Source: Sipunculus nudus
Taxonomy: Eukaryota > Annelida > Sipuncula > Golfingiida > Sipunculidae
DNA length: 64,000 nt
Assembly (NCBI GenBank): GCA_026874595.1
Contig: CM049313.1
Location: 77,822,659 to 77,886,658 of the forward strand
Direction of reading: 5' to 3'
Shown here one piece after another: positions 24,480 through 37,200 of this stretch; positions within the stretch are counted from its first letter, which is position 1, and each line of letters starts with the position of its first letter. The notes below the pieces were generated by a model that saw only the letters and a program-made list of their open reading frames with translations, did no database searches and was not told the origin of the DNA. The translations under genes were made by a program, and so were the position numbers.

Positions 24480-25015
24480 ATGTGTGCATGATATGAAAAT
24501 TATATCAACAGTGCTCTCAGGAAACAAACGTGCCATGGTCAAAGTTGGGCAAAATATAAGGTACTAATTTTATATTTATACTAATAATTTATAAAATTTG
24601 ATAAATTCAGAACTAATTTTTGGTATTCAATTGAATCTTGATTAAATAATGTTACATCCCTGACAAAAAATCTCTAGCTTCACCAATCCTCTTGTTAAGG
24701 GAGTAAATATATTTCTTGATTTTTTAAAAAGTGCATTATGTTTGGGCCCATAACTTAAAACAGTTACGCAATACTGACATCATTTCTGGCATGTGCATTG
24801 CGAATGTATAGAAAAATATGTATATTATATATGATCAAAGTCAGATCAGTGGTTTTGATATTAGGCAGTCTTACAGTGTAACAATGGGTTTTTACTAGAA
24901 AAATGAAGTTTTTCATTATTATTTCGAAGGAATTAAGTCCTAGTGATTAAATTCTTGGCAGGGATTTTGGAGACATCTAACTGTATACTAAATTTAAGGA
25001 ACTTAGAGCTGAAGC
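24480..25015 (+). repeat. Family A 3' half, tail lost
   Basis: Shares 'acgtgccatggtcaaagttg', 'tttgggcccataactta', 'atttctggcatgt' and 'gatattaggcagtc' with 22,870-23,490 and 25,170-25,780. It ends before the ACGG tract. Confidence 0.75.
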
Positions 25016-25169
25016 TGGGGAGCTGAGCTCTAGCAAACTGCATAACACTAGCTTGATGTAAACTTGATGTGACATGGTGCTTGAAAACTTGAAAAAAATC
25101 TACAGTTTTTGATCAACTGGTTTCAAATTTTTGGTGTTAACAGACAAAATGCTAACAAAATTAAATCCA

Positions 25170-25780
25170 CTACTTGCAGGAAAAAAACGTGCCATGGTCA
25201 AACTTGGGCAAAATTAAAGGTACCAATTTTATATGTTTGCCAATATTTAAAACAATTTAACAGATTTTGATCTAATTTTTGGTATACAATTAAATTTTGA
25301 TCAATTAAAGTTGTATTACTGAAAAAAAGTCCCTACCTTTAACACTTTTGGTCTTAAGTGACCTTTTTTTTCCTGATTTTTTTACAAAGTCCATTATGTT
25401 AGGGCCCATAACTTTTTTAAATTAAATAATACTGACTTAATTTCTGGCATGTTCATAGGAACTATATAGAGGAATATTTATGGTAAATATGAAGAAAACA
25501 AGATGAGTGGTTTTGATATTAGGCAGTCCTGAAGTGTGAAAATAGATTTCTAATAAAAAATTGAGGTTTTTCCTTAATATCTCGAAGGAACAAATTCCTA
25601 TTGACCCAATTTTCGGCATGGTAGGAGATTTTTAAACATCTAACTGTATGGCAAATTTCAGATTCGTAGGTCCAATGGTGTCGAAACGTGCCAGTCTTAC
25701 GGACGGACATCCAGACAGACGGACGGACAACGGACCACAACTAAAGCTCAGATGACTTATTGTCAGCTGAGCTAAAAATT
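25170..25780 (+). repeat. Family A 3' half with ACGG tail and hairpin
   Basis: A third copy of the same 600-bp block, complete to the ACGG-rich tract (about 25,698-25,733) and the terminal hairpin (about 25,744-25,774). The previous copy lies only 150 bp upstream in the same orientation, so these two may be one element with a duplicated core. Confidence 0.8.
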
Positions 25781-25785
25781 AGGCC

Positions 25786-26040
25786 ATTATCTGCAAGCAC
25801 TGCGAAAAACAAACCCTTAAATGAAAATTTTTATTTTTATATGATTTTCTATGTTCTGGAGCGGTCATACACCCTAATACAGTAAAAAATAGGTCAACCA
25901 GGACAAATCGCAAACTGGATCTGTAACTGGTCATTATCTGCCCACACACCTAAAATCAGGCCAATTTCTGCAGGCATTGCGAAAAAAAAAGTCAGTTCAA
26001 CTGTTTCATTTCGGAATGACGGACATGGGTATAACTATAT
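25786..26040. repeat. Fragment of the 181-bp repeat
   Basis: 'attaggccattatctgcaag', 'ttctatgttctggagcggtc' and 'gatctgtaactggtcat' match the 19.8-21.2 kb array. About 1.3 units are present, directly adjoining the Family A hairpin. Confidence 0.75.
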
Positions 26041-26044
26041 GCTC

Positions 26045-26785
26045 CGGCCACTTTGTGGCAGGGGCATAAAAAGCATTGTAGAAAAGTCTTTCTGTATGTG
26101 TAAACAGATTTAGCAAAAGGCCACATTGTGTCTGTATCCATTTATAGCTTTGGCTATTTATACATGTTTCATGTAGCTACAACTGGCAATTTGTTCAGGT
26201 TTACTCAGGGCAACTGCCTCCCTCAGCCTAGCTAGTTCAGCCCAGTGCACCTGACTCAAGACAAGTTTGATGTATTGGACTGAATTTTTACTTTTCCATG
26301 CATCTTTGATGGATTTCTCGTACACACCATCTACCAGGGGTTTACATAGTGTTTTATCCCTGCTTATTTCTCAGGAGGGATTTTATTTATCATCCTAAAA
26401 TTGTGCCGATCTCCACATCTTGGGTTTCTTTGTCATATACGAACTGGTGGCTCCAGCTATAACCTATAATAATTTTGCACTGTGTATATCCCTGCTTATT
26501 TTTTTAGGAGAGATTTGACATAACAGCTAGAAATTTGGAATATTTACACATTCTGTATATCTTTGTCATATAGCTCTTGTTTTGAAGTATCTGCAAGATA
26601 TTTATGTCCATACATCTTTGATGACTCCCTCATACACAAGACTGGTGGCAGCACCTATAATCTATTTTTCAACGAATTCATTCATGCTAGTATATCAGGA
26701 GTGATTTTTGTGTAATGGTACTTGTACTGGAGTTTAAAATGTTTAGCACTCGCACTGTACATGTGACACTCGAAAATTAAGTACT
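26045..26785. other. Intergenic, no recognised gene
   Basis: Repeated short phrases ('cctgcttatttct', 'aggagggatttt', 'tttgtcatat', 'tggtggc') suggest a decayed repeat of about 150-180 bp. No coding signal is seen. Confidence 0.4.
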
Positions 26786-26789
26786 TTTC

Positions 26790-27335
26790 AAACTAGAATA
26801 CCTGTAATCAACAAGCGACGTGGTTCCGCTGAAATCACGATGGTACAGGTGGTATGTCAAACCACACCTGAAAGAAACAGGAAGGTAAGTGGAGCTGGCA
26901 GACCGGTTTAAAAGAAAACTTTCTAAGATGGATTGAAAAACCAACTTTCAAACCAACGGATAAGTGACGCAACCTGATCAACAGATGGCAAATGCAAGGA
27001 TGTAAACTATGCAAGATGTATTGTAGGTGGCACCACCAGTTTAGATTACCAGATCCAACATCTGTGGACATGCAAAATTTCAGCTCAATAAATTGAACCA
27101 CTCCTAAGATATTGGCCGTTATCGAAATGTCACCTAGATTCCTACTGCACAAAAACATTGCAGGTGGCACCACTTGTCTTTGTTGCGCACAACTACATAG
27201 GTTAGGGAACAACCAAGCCAGGTACAGGAATGATCAGTCAAAGAAACTCAACAGAGTTCTCCAGAAACGACAGGGAGGTAGCAGAATCTGCACAAAAATA
27301 GTATCCGCAAACATGTTTAGCGGATACAATAACGG
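26790..27335 (+). mobile_element. Family C element with terminal hairpin
   Basis: The head 'actagaatacctgtaatcaa' is followed by a 'ccgctgaaatca' block, GGTGGCACCACC at 27,026-27,037 and a near copy at 27,163-27,174. The 3' end is a hairpin at about 27,302-27,328 with arms GTATCCGC and GCGGATAC. It is about 540 bp, has no ORF of note and is non-autonomous. Confidence 0.68.
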
Positions 27336-27339
27336 TCAA

Positions 27340-28268
27340 GTATGTTATTATGACTGATGTATATCTAATTGCACAGGTTAGCACAAGGCCTGTAGTATAC
27401 ACAGCAACAGCTAAAAGCCAAGACAGAAAGGATGAACTGCAAGCTTAATAAAGCTGTTAAAGGTAAAGTGTGTTGCAGGGTAATGTGTGGAACAACAAAC
27501 ACAGATGAAAGGCGACGTCTTTTATTCATGTTAATTCATGCCAGTTCTGAATTACCTAATGGAATGTGGAAAGGAGATCTGCCAGATGACTGTATGACAC
27601 ATGCTTTATGAATTACTAAAATAGTAAATTACTGAACTAGTAATACATAAAGTGCTGCATTATGTCCAGGAATAGTGTAATTGTGGTTGTATAATTATCT
27701 ATCAACTTGGCCATAAAGGCATTTCCTCATTTAGAACTACTTAATTTTGTTAAAATACATGAACACGACTTCCTTTAATTAGCCTACATCACTTGAAACT
27801 GTAGGAACACAGCAGTATGCAAAAAAGCCGCCTGTCAACAACTGTTCATGTGGCATGAAAGATGCAGAGTAGTACCATTAACTTGTACCTTCCATTTGTC
27901 AACAGAGGCACTGGTAAACTTCAAATTCAATATCTTATCTTTTATTTGAACTTAAAAATCTGTTTTTATTTAAGTTTGCATATCAAGATAGTTTTGCTAA
28001 TCCCATTAAAAGGCTAGCAGGCTTGTACTTCTGCTTTTATTGAAATTTGTATATCAAGATTATTTTGCTTATCCCATTAATAGGCTTGTTGACTTTGTAT
28101 GTACACTGCTGTTATGATTGGTACACCTGAAGGTTGTTGTACAGAGTAATTAAAACAGTCAATAACTGATCGATTGTTGCAGAGGACACTGAATTGTTCA
28201 TTGTTGTTTCTCTTCAAAATTTTACAAGATGGTGTGCTGGTTCCTAGAGTTTCATGTGGTCACAGGGC
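27340..28268 (-). other. 3' flank and probable 3' UTR of the SLC3 gene
   Basis: Non-coding sequence downstream of the SLC3 stop codon at 28,269 on the minus strand. Candidate AATAAA signals on that strand lie at 28,036-28,041 and 27,965-27,970. Two similar 'tttgcatatcaagatagttttgctaatcccatta' type blocks near 27,975 and 28,050 form a short tandem duplication of about 73 bp. Confidence 0.4.
28036..28041 (-). promoter_or_regulatory. Candidate poly(A) signal of the SLC3 gene
   Basis: AATAAA on the minus strand, about 230 bp downstream of the stop codon. A second copy lies at 27,965-27,970. Confidence 0.4.
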
Positions 28269-31200
28269 TCATTTTTGTTTGACGGCATCAGCAGGCCAGG
28301 TAAAGATAACTCCTTCATAGGGGTGGAGCAGTATGTTATCCAGGGTCACCTCTCGGCCAATCTGGAAATCTTGATGATTGAAGTTGTGAGTGCTGGCCTT
28401 CACTGTGCCTTTAGCTGGCACCAGCTGTGGGTTGGCAGTGTGGAACCTAGCATTCTCAGGCTCTGTTCCCATGTTAATGGCCACCAGGTATCCCGGGAAA
28501 CCTGTGGCTTGCCTTACAAATGAGAAGATCCCTGGTGCCGCATCGATGATGGTAACGACACCCCACTGGAAGCTTGGCTCTTTACGCAAAGCTGTGACAC
28601 TCTGGTAAGACTCCAAGTTTGTATGACCCCCTCCAACAGCTGTCTGGGCCTAAAACAAGAAAAGAGGAAATATGCAATTAATGTGAGCCATAACATTAAC
28701 CAAGTACTGAACTGCAACCCCATGATACATAAAGACCATTAATTTTCCCACTATGACACTAATTCCTACATCTCTATCTGCTACATGATACCCTTGCATG
28801 AGGGTACGAGGACAAAAATTTTTGCATATGATTCTGCTCAGACACTACTTATTCTTCCAGTGAATACACTTCCATTCCCATTATTAAATATAAATAAATC
28901 TTTACAGGGGAATCTACAAATACTGAGCAATATTGAATATACCTGCTTGTGCTGCAACTTTTCTGTTAACCTTCACAGCAGATCAGCTTTATTATTTGTC
29001 TGAGACCTGATTTATTGTCACACTGGATAGATACAGAAAGGTTACATAAACATGCACCTTAAGGATCAAAAGCAAGCAACTTAAACTAGAATATCAACAG
29101 AAGCTGAGAAAAGCCCTCAGCCAAAAGAACAGTGTTTATAGGTGGTAACAGTAACAAGTACAAAATATTTGTTCTCTCATGGATGTATATCTGTATATGT
29201 CTCAGTTATCAATTTAAACTGGAGAGGTATGTACCATGTTTCATAACAATCCACCATATGCTTTTAGAAGATATTCTGCTCACAAGTCAAAAGTTGAAAA
29301 ATCCGATAAAAATTCATTAAAATCATAAATTACAGGTGGTGCCCCCAAACTTGGGCAGCAGATACAGACAATCAGTCCCAATGATCATAGTAAGTTTTGT
29401 GAAATTCCACCCAATGGTCTCTGAGAAATAAGCTTCTAAGGCTTTTTCTATAATCAGCTCTAAAACATAAAAAGATAGGTCAAGGTCACCCATCTTCGAA
29501 CTTGACTGAGATTTTGTCAATATACATCTTCATCGAAGAAATAAAATTCCTATGGTGAATCCTTTTAGAGACATCCCGCACACAAGGTAAAGTTAAATAG
29601 CCGTGACAAACACGACTCAGTAAGGGCCCCCTACTTAGTTGTGACACAAGCCAAATTTAGAACTGCCCTGCAAGTCCACACCAAGCTTTATAACCGTATC
29701 TTCACATGCAGTCAGCAGGCAGACCAAAGGCAGGAATCTCCCATACATGCAGAACAATATACAAATATATTGGGTTATAAGGGAATATTCACACACACAT
29801 GGTGGGTGTCGTTGGAGAGATAAGAAACTTATTATAGGTCTAGTGGGTTTATTTGAAGTGACAGCACATGATAATTGTAAGCAATGAGGCGTTGTCAACT
29901 AGTGGCCCATGGGCCATGACGCTCAGCTGAATTCAAGGATTGTTGAATTCGATTACAAGATGGAGAGATCCAAGATCTATATACATGCTAACTTTCAGCT
30001 CAATACATTGAGCCACTCCTGAGATTTCAGCTGTTATCTAAAAGACACCCAGATTCAGACTGCCCAGAAAGGATTGCAGGTGGTGCCACCTGTCTTTGTT
30101 ATGCAAAACTACACAGGTGAGGGAACAACTATGCCGGGTTACGGAAGATCAGTCCAAGGGTCTCAAAGGAGTTCTCCAGAAACAAACACGGTTTTTGTTT
30201 CACATTTTTAATCATTTTGGGGATAATTGAGCCCGATAGCTCAGAGGATATGGGTAACAGAGACCTAATTTCATAATTCCATGAAGACTTTTCATGGAGC
30301 TCTCTTGATGTAAAGTTAGAAGAATCCAGGTCCAGCGGTTATGATTTGTGCCCTGTTAACAGATGACAGCTTCTTTGAAGGTCTCAAATATATAGAAAAA
30401 AAAACGTAAAATTGGGAAAAAATACAGGTGGCACCACCAGTCTGCAGAAAGTGATGGAACATCCAATGATCAATATTCATGCAAAGAATCATGGTGATCA
30501 ATGTAGTAGTTATTCAAGATACTTTGAGCTTTTGTATCAAATTTTGCATTATTCTGGGGGGTACTTCCAAGCCCCATAGCTCGAAGGATATGGGTAACAG
30601 AGACCTAATTTCAGGTTTTCAATGAGATTTTTCATGGCCCTCCCTGCATGTCAAGAGAGAAGATTCTAGGTCCAGTCTTTATGATTTGTGCCCGATTAAC
30701 AGATGACCACATCTTAAGAGGTCTCAAAAATAGAGAAAAAAATTTGTAAAAATCGAAAAAATACAGGTGGCGCCACCAGACTGCAGAAACTGATGAAACA
30801 TTCCATGATCAATATCCATGCAAAGAATCATGGTGATTAATACAATATGGGTATGAAGGATATGGGTAACAGAGACCTAATTTCAGGTTTCCGCAGAGAC
30901 TTTTCATGGGCCTCCCCGCAGGTCAAGTTAGAAGATTCTAGGTCCCGTCTTTACGATTTGTGCCCGATTAACAGTAACCACATCTTAAGAGGTCTCAAAA
31001 ATAGAGAAAAAAATTTGTAAAAATCGAAAAAATACAGGTGGCGCCACCAGACTGCAGAAACTGATGAAACACTCCATGATCAATATCCATGCAAAAAATC
31101 ATGGTGATCACTGCATTAGTTGTTCAGATAATTGAGCTTTTGTATCAAATTTTGCATTATTCTGGGGGGTACTTAGGAGCCCCATAGCTTGAAGAATATG

Positions 31201-34200
31201 GATAACAGAGACCTAACTTCAGGTTTCCAAGGAGATTTTTTCTGAACCTTTCAGGATGTCAAGTTACAAGATTCTAGGTCCAGCAGTTACAGTTTGTGCC
31301 CTGTTAATGGACGGCCGGACGGACGACAGACAAAGAGTGATCACTATAGCTCAGATGACTTGCAGTCAGCTGAGCTAAAAATGACGAAAATATTTGCATC
31401 CTCATGGGCCTTATAATGCGATCCTCAGTTAGATGTCCAGGCCAGTGATGTGGCCATAATGTCAGAGGGCCGATCTGGCGCTAAAAGTTAACAGACGCCG
31501 AAAGGATGGACAGCTCGGGTGACGACAAGAGCCCATCAGCATAAGGGTCGAGGGCTAAAAATTAAAATTCTGATTAAAGATGAGAAATTTAAACATTCGC
31601 CCTTTTATTCTAGATACGGAGCTGTTATATTGCACTGCATTAAATTATTTCCTTTTTGATCTAATAAATATGCAATTGCTGTTGGTTTTCATTACCAAAT
31701 TTACCTGAACATTTCTTGATTTATAATCCAAGTTGACGGCGAGCCAGGGTGTTGCAGCCATAGTAAAACCAGCATTCTTGTCATTGGTCCACTGCATTGG
31801 AGTCAATTGTTTGTAGCGCATGTTGGTCTACAAGAACAGAGCATACATGTTTTATTACCTACGAGCACCTCTATATTTAATTTATAAAAAGACCTGACAC
31901 ATGCATGGAAACCCATCTTTTAATAATGACACTATCCAACATTTTTTCAACAATCCTCATCTTTAAGACCAACTTATAACAAAAAGAGACGTAATTTCTC
32001 CTTTCTATGAGCAGTCTGTACGTGGCAACAAGAACATGTCAAAGAAATGCAACAAGGCAGCTTTTTAACTTTCAATTAGTGTATGAATCTCTGATACAAC
32101 TATGTTTTTACTGATAATGCTTCTGCTCTAAGTAATACAAGGGACCCATAGATCATCTCACTCAGCTGAATTTGGGACATCTGAGCAAATGCAAAATATA
32201 CTAATTTTTTTTCATATATATATTAGCATTTGAAAATCTAAGAGGAAATGGCCCTGCTAACTGGTGATAATTTAATGTTAAATATATATTTGGCAATTTA
32301 AAACAGTGCACTTTTGACTATATCAAAGATGCAGAAGTCTCTCATGATCAAATATTTCTAGAATTATCATTATTTTAGCTAAGTGACAGTAATATGTGCA
32401 TAAAATAACCACGGGAATGTATGAACACCTGTCAACTACAGAATAAGGAAGAAAGTGGAGATAACCTAAAATATAATAATTTAATATATTCACTGAAATA
32501 AAATGCGGTATTTTTTTTCAATCCATTTTCAAATGCAATATGGAAAACACATTATATGCCTTAAAATTACATTTATTACACTCTTTTTCCTAATAATAAA
32601 TCCTTATACAGTTGCAAAAAAAAACTAATGGGAAAGTCCACAGGTGCTAGGGCTCAGTTGCTAGGAGTTTAATGGTGAGAGTTGCAAAACACCTGCATAT
32701 ACCTAGAATATAAAATTTAAGGCAACAGTGCTTACAGGAGGAAAAGTTTATTCATAGTTATTAAATATTTAAATAGTAAAAACAGACAGAGGTGGACAAA
32801 CAAAGCCAATCACTTTATTCAATATTCTGCTGACACAGGAAAATAATGAACAAGATCCATAATATCCTTGCATAGGATCCTCATTATTTTCAATACATCA
32901 AATTTTTTTTCAAGTTTATAAATTTTATGCATTTGCAGTTTCATATGTATCTGAATGTGCAAGTTGATTCACAATCCTATATTACATCACCATTTATCGC
33001 TAATTTTATCAGATAACAACACACTGTATTTATTTTTTTTTTACCACAAAAATATATACATTCTATTAATTTGCAAAACAATAAACACCTGAAAATAAAA
33101 CTTTATTCAGAATTTACAATTTTAAATTGCACCTTTATTTATCCATAATTTGGCTCATATCTTATCAAATTAGCTTCCTGTTGGATGAGTAAGTATCTTT
33201 CCCAATATTATACCAAGTAAATGATATTTGGGCCCAAAATTTTAAGAAATAACACAATACTGACCTAATTTCTGGTAAGTACACAGGAAATATATATAGA
33301 GGAATATTTATATTAACTAGAATATTGGTATTCTACAAGTATGTTTCCTCTGAAATCAAGAGTGGGATGGGTTAAGTGAGGCATGGATTTAGTGGCAAGG
33401 GAAAATGGAGCGAGATGTGTTTCATATTAGCATAAACCTCTACTGTAAACATGATTGTAGGTGGCGCTACCTGTTATTTGAAGAAATGATATCCAGGTTG
33501 TGTACATATGCAAAATTTCAGGTGGATAAGTCAAACCACTTCTGAGAAGAGTGACTTTATCCCTAGGCAGATGAACAGATGGGACACCATGCAAAAATGG
33601 TTGCAAGTTGGGCCATCAAATTTGTAAAAGCTGTAGAGCTATGTAAGATCTATGTTCATTCAAATTTCAGGCCAATACTTCAAATCAGTCCTGTGATATT
33701 AGCATGGATGTCTGCAACGTAAGCATGAATGTAGGTGGTGACACCTGCCACAAAACTGAAAAGGCTACCTAAGATGTATACATATGCAAAATTTAAGGCA
33801 GATAAGTTAAACCACTGCCTAGACAAATGGCAAACAAACAGAAGGATGCTGTGCAAAAATGGTTGCAGGTGGAGCTACCAGTTTTGCATATAATTCTGCT
33901 ATGTGAGATCTATACACACAAGTGAGATATCAGGTTGATACGTCTGACCAGTCCTGAGAATTAAGCATAGATGTCTGCAGCGTTAACATAAATGTAGGTG
34001 GCGCCACATGCCACAAAATTGAGAAAGCTATGCAAGATGTATACACATGCAAAATTTTAGGCAGACAAGTCAAACCACTGCTGATATAAGAATGATTTTA
34101 CCCCTGGCAGACAAAAAGACATGCTGAGCAGATGTGGTTGCAGGTGGCACCACACGCTTTTTTAAACGATATAAAGCTATCCAAGAGCCACACTTGTGCA

Positions 34201-37200
34201 AAATTTCAGATACATTGTTCAAACCAGTCAGAAGATATGTGGGTTAAGGTGTGAAAACACACACACAAATGGACACACTGCAGAGAGGTAAGGTCAGAGG
34301 TCTATGCAAATTAGTTAGGCACCAGGTCACATGTGACCCAATTATTTACCCAAATTTCGGAAAAAATTGGTCCAGTGGTCTCAGAGCAATTCTCCAGAAA
34401 TGAACACAGAGGCTCAACCCAGAAAAACATAGCATCCGCAAAACTTTGTTTTAGAGGATCCAAATATGATTAAAAACAGATCAGTGGTTTTGATATTAGG
34501 CAGTCCTGAAGAGCAACAATGGGTTTTTAATCAAATATTGAGGTCTTCCCTAAATATCTCAAAGGCAGGAAGTCTTAATGACCCAATTTTCTGCATGTTA
34601 GGAGATTTTGGGGACATCTAACTGTATGCTAAATTTTGGATTTGTAGGTCCAACAGTTTCAAATGTGACCTGTTCACGGACAGACAACCAGATGACAGAC
34701 AAAGGACCATAGCTATAGCTTAGATGACTTATAGTCAGCTGAGCTAATAATTCTAAAAAAAGACATCAACCTGAAATGCTAATACTAATAATAATATGTT
34801 TACATGGCATCATCACGACTTATTACAAGTGGAAGGATAAGGCTATGTGCTCCTAAAGATTATTCTGGGAATCTATAAAATAAACACAGACTTATGAAAG
34901 AGCATTAGTTGCTCCATGAGTTAATAGGTCATGTATGTCATTTAAACATGTACAATATACTGCAGATTGTACATACAGAATAGTTACATTACCTTGCCCG
35001 CACTGTCAACATCGGATGCACCATCAACCATACCGATTTCTTCACCATAGTAAGTGATGCCAGTGCCACCCAGTGTCATAACCAAGAAGTTGGCAGCATT
35101 AACAGACTTCTCAGTAACACGTGTGGCCACACGAGACACATGGTCATCTCCAAGCTGAAAATTCATAGTCGGTACATATAATTAAAACATTTTACTTATA
35201 AAAGATTGGTGTCATTTTTGGTCATGTCTAAATTGAAACACCTGCACATACAATGATACAACTTTAATTACAATGCTTAGCAAGATTACCACACACCTTT
35301 GAAAACTGTTTCATTCAGAAAAAGCTGAAATAATTTATGTTCCCATGATAAAAAGACATAATTACCAGATCTACAAATATTCCTGGTATAATGGATTCAG
35401 GAAGTGAAAGGTTAATAAGTATATGACTAGAATCTAAGATGCTGAATATTTAAAAGGATATTCTGGATACACACTGCCTGCTGTTATCCTGATGATTATT
35501 ATTATCTGTTATCCTCCTGTATATAAATATCAATTTGTTATCATTATCTCCAGAACTGCAGTTGATACTTTCTCTAACATAAGCACTCACCATCCATGTT
35601 GTCCACCTGTCATTCTGACCACTCAGGTACCCTCTGACCAAAGTCACCAGGTCGGCCACCTTTGTTCCAGCTGTGAGACTGTTGAGTGCTTTGTTGGCCA
35701 CCAGGTGGGCCCCCTGTTTGCCTTCATACTCGTAGAAGGTATTGGTGTTGTTGACAGATGCTCTAGCTGGGACATCCACAAAGAGAAACCTACAGATCAA
35801 GGAACATTAGTCAGTTAATTCTTCAAACAAAGGAAACCTATATTTAGTTTTTACAAATAATTCTAAATAAATACACAGTTATGTACTCAGTACTAACATG
35901 TATAAGGTAAACACTGACATCTTTAGTTCCTTCAGAAATTTTAAGTTAATGTTGCAAGCATATATTTTAACCAACATTCGAAGTTTTGATAAAAAAAAAT
36001 CCCAGAAAAAAATCAAGGGGATTGTTTAGGATATTATTTTCTGACAACAATTTTTGTTTACAGGGGAAGGTTATGGTAAGTTCAGTGACTGCTTCTCAAC
36101 ACTAGTCATACCTTGGTTTTTCAGTCTTCTGGGCCACATCATCCATAATTGCACGCCAGTCAGTGATGATCTTGTAGGTCTCTGGTTGGAAAGTGGTGTA
36201 AATATGGGAGTAGCTATTGTAGTCCTTTCTATCAGGGCCAGTCATAGGTTCTTCCTTCCCAGTAACATTAACCACCTCCACCAAATGGGCAGCACTGTCT
36301 ACACGGAATCCGTCAACCCCTTTGTCTAACCAGAACCTAAGAACACCCTGGAATACAAAAAGTGATTAATTGTAAGGTCTAGGGAAGTATCTTAAAACAC
36401 TAATTACACTGGTTATTGAATGATAATAAAAAAAAGTCAGTCAACTGATCATGACTAAAAAAGTGGATGAAGATACAATAGAAATGAGGATCTGTTAACA
36501 CTATCAAAACACATCTTAAGAAAGTTCACTTGTTAGGCTTCTTTATTACCTCCATGGCCTCGCGGACCTCCTTGTTCCTGTAGTTCAGGTCCGGCTGCTC
36601 CTTCTTGAACTGATGCAGGTAATACTGCTGTCTCTCTGGTACAAATGTCCAAGCTGACTCCCCATCTGCATTTACCTGTTTCAGAAAAAAAAAATAAAAA
36701 AAAAAAAACAAGCAAATATCCAACGTGGGCAACAGACAATAAATTCTCTACCAGGTCAATCTATGATTAATTATAACTATCCCTTAATGCTATACTGGTC
36801 ATGTTTAAGGAATTTATATCCAACTGGCTTTAAACATATATAATTTTCATAGGTTGATGGACAAAAGCACATAATATCAAGGCACCTGTAAGGCCCTTCT
36901 GATTTACGTAAATGAGCAGCTATACCCACAGAGAACCACATTGCCAGAGTATAGGCATAATTCCATATAAAACTGCACATTTACATCCAATATCATAACA
37001 ATTTAAGACTTCACTTACCCATCCATTGGGAGGCCCACCATTCAGTGGATTAGCCCACACATAGTAGTCGCTGAACTTGTTTGTCTTGCTCTTGCGAGAT
37101 TCCATAAACCAGGAGTGGTTCATGCTGCTGTGGTTTGGCACAAAGTCCATGACCATTTTCATACCTGAAAAGACATGAGCCACAGATTTAAGCTCCAGCA

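Noticed and set aside
28254-28608. Two + strand ORFs at the SLC3 last exon
   Set aside because: Shadows of the 127-codon terminal SLC3 exon on the minus strand.
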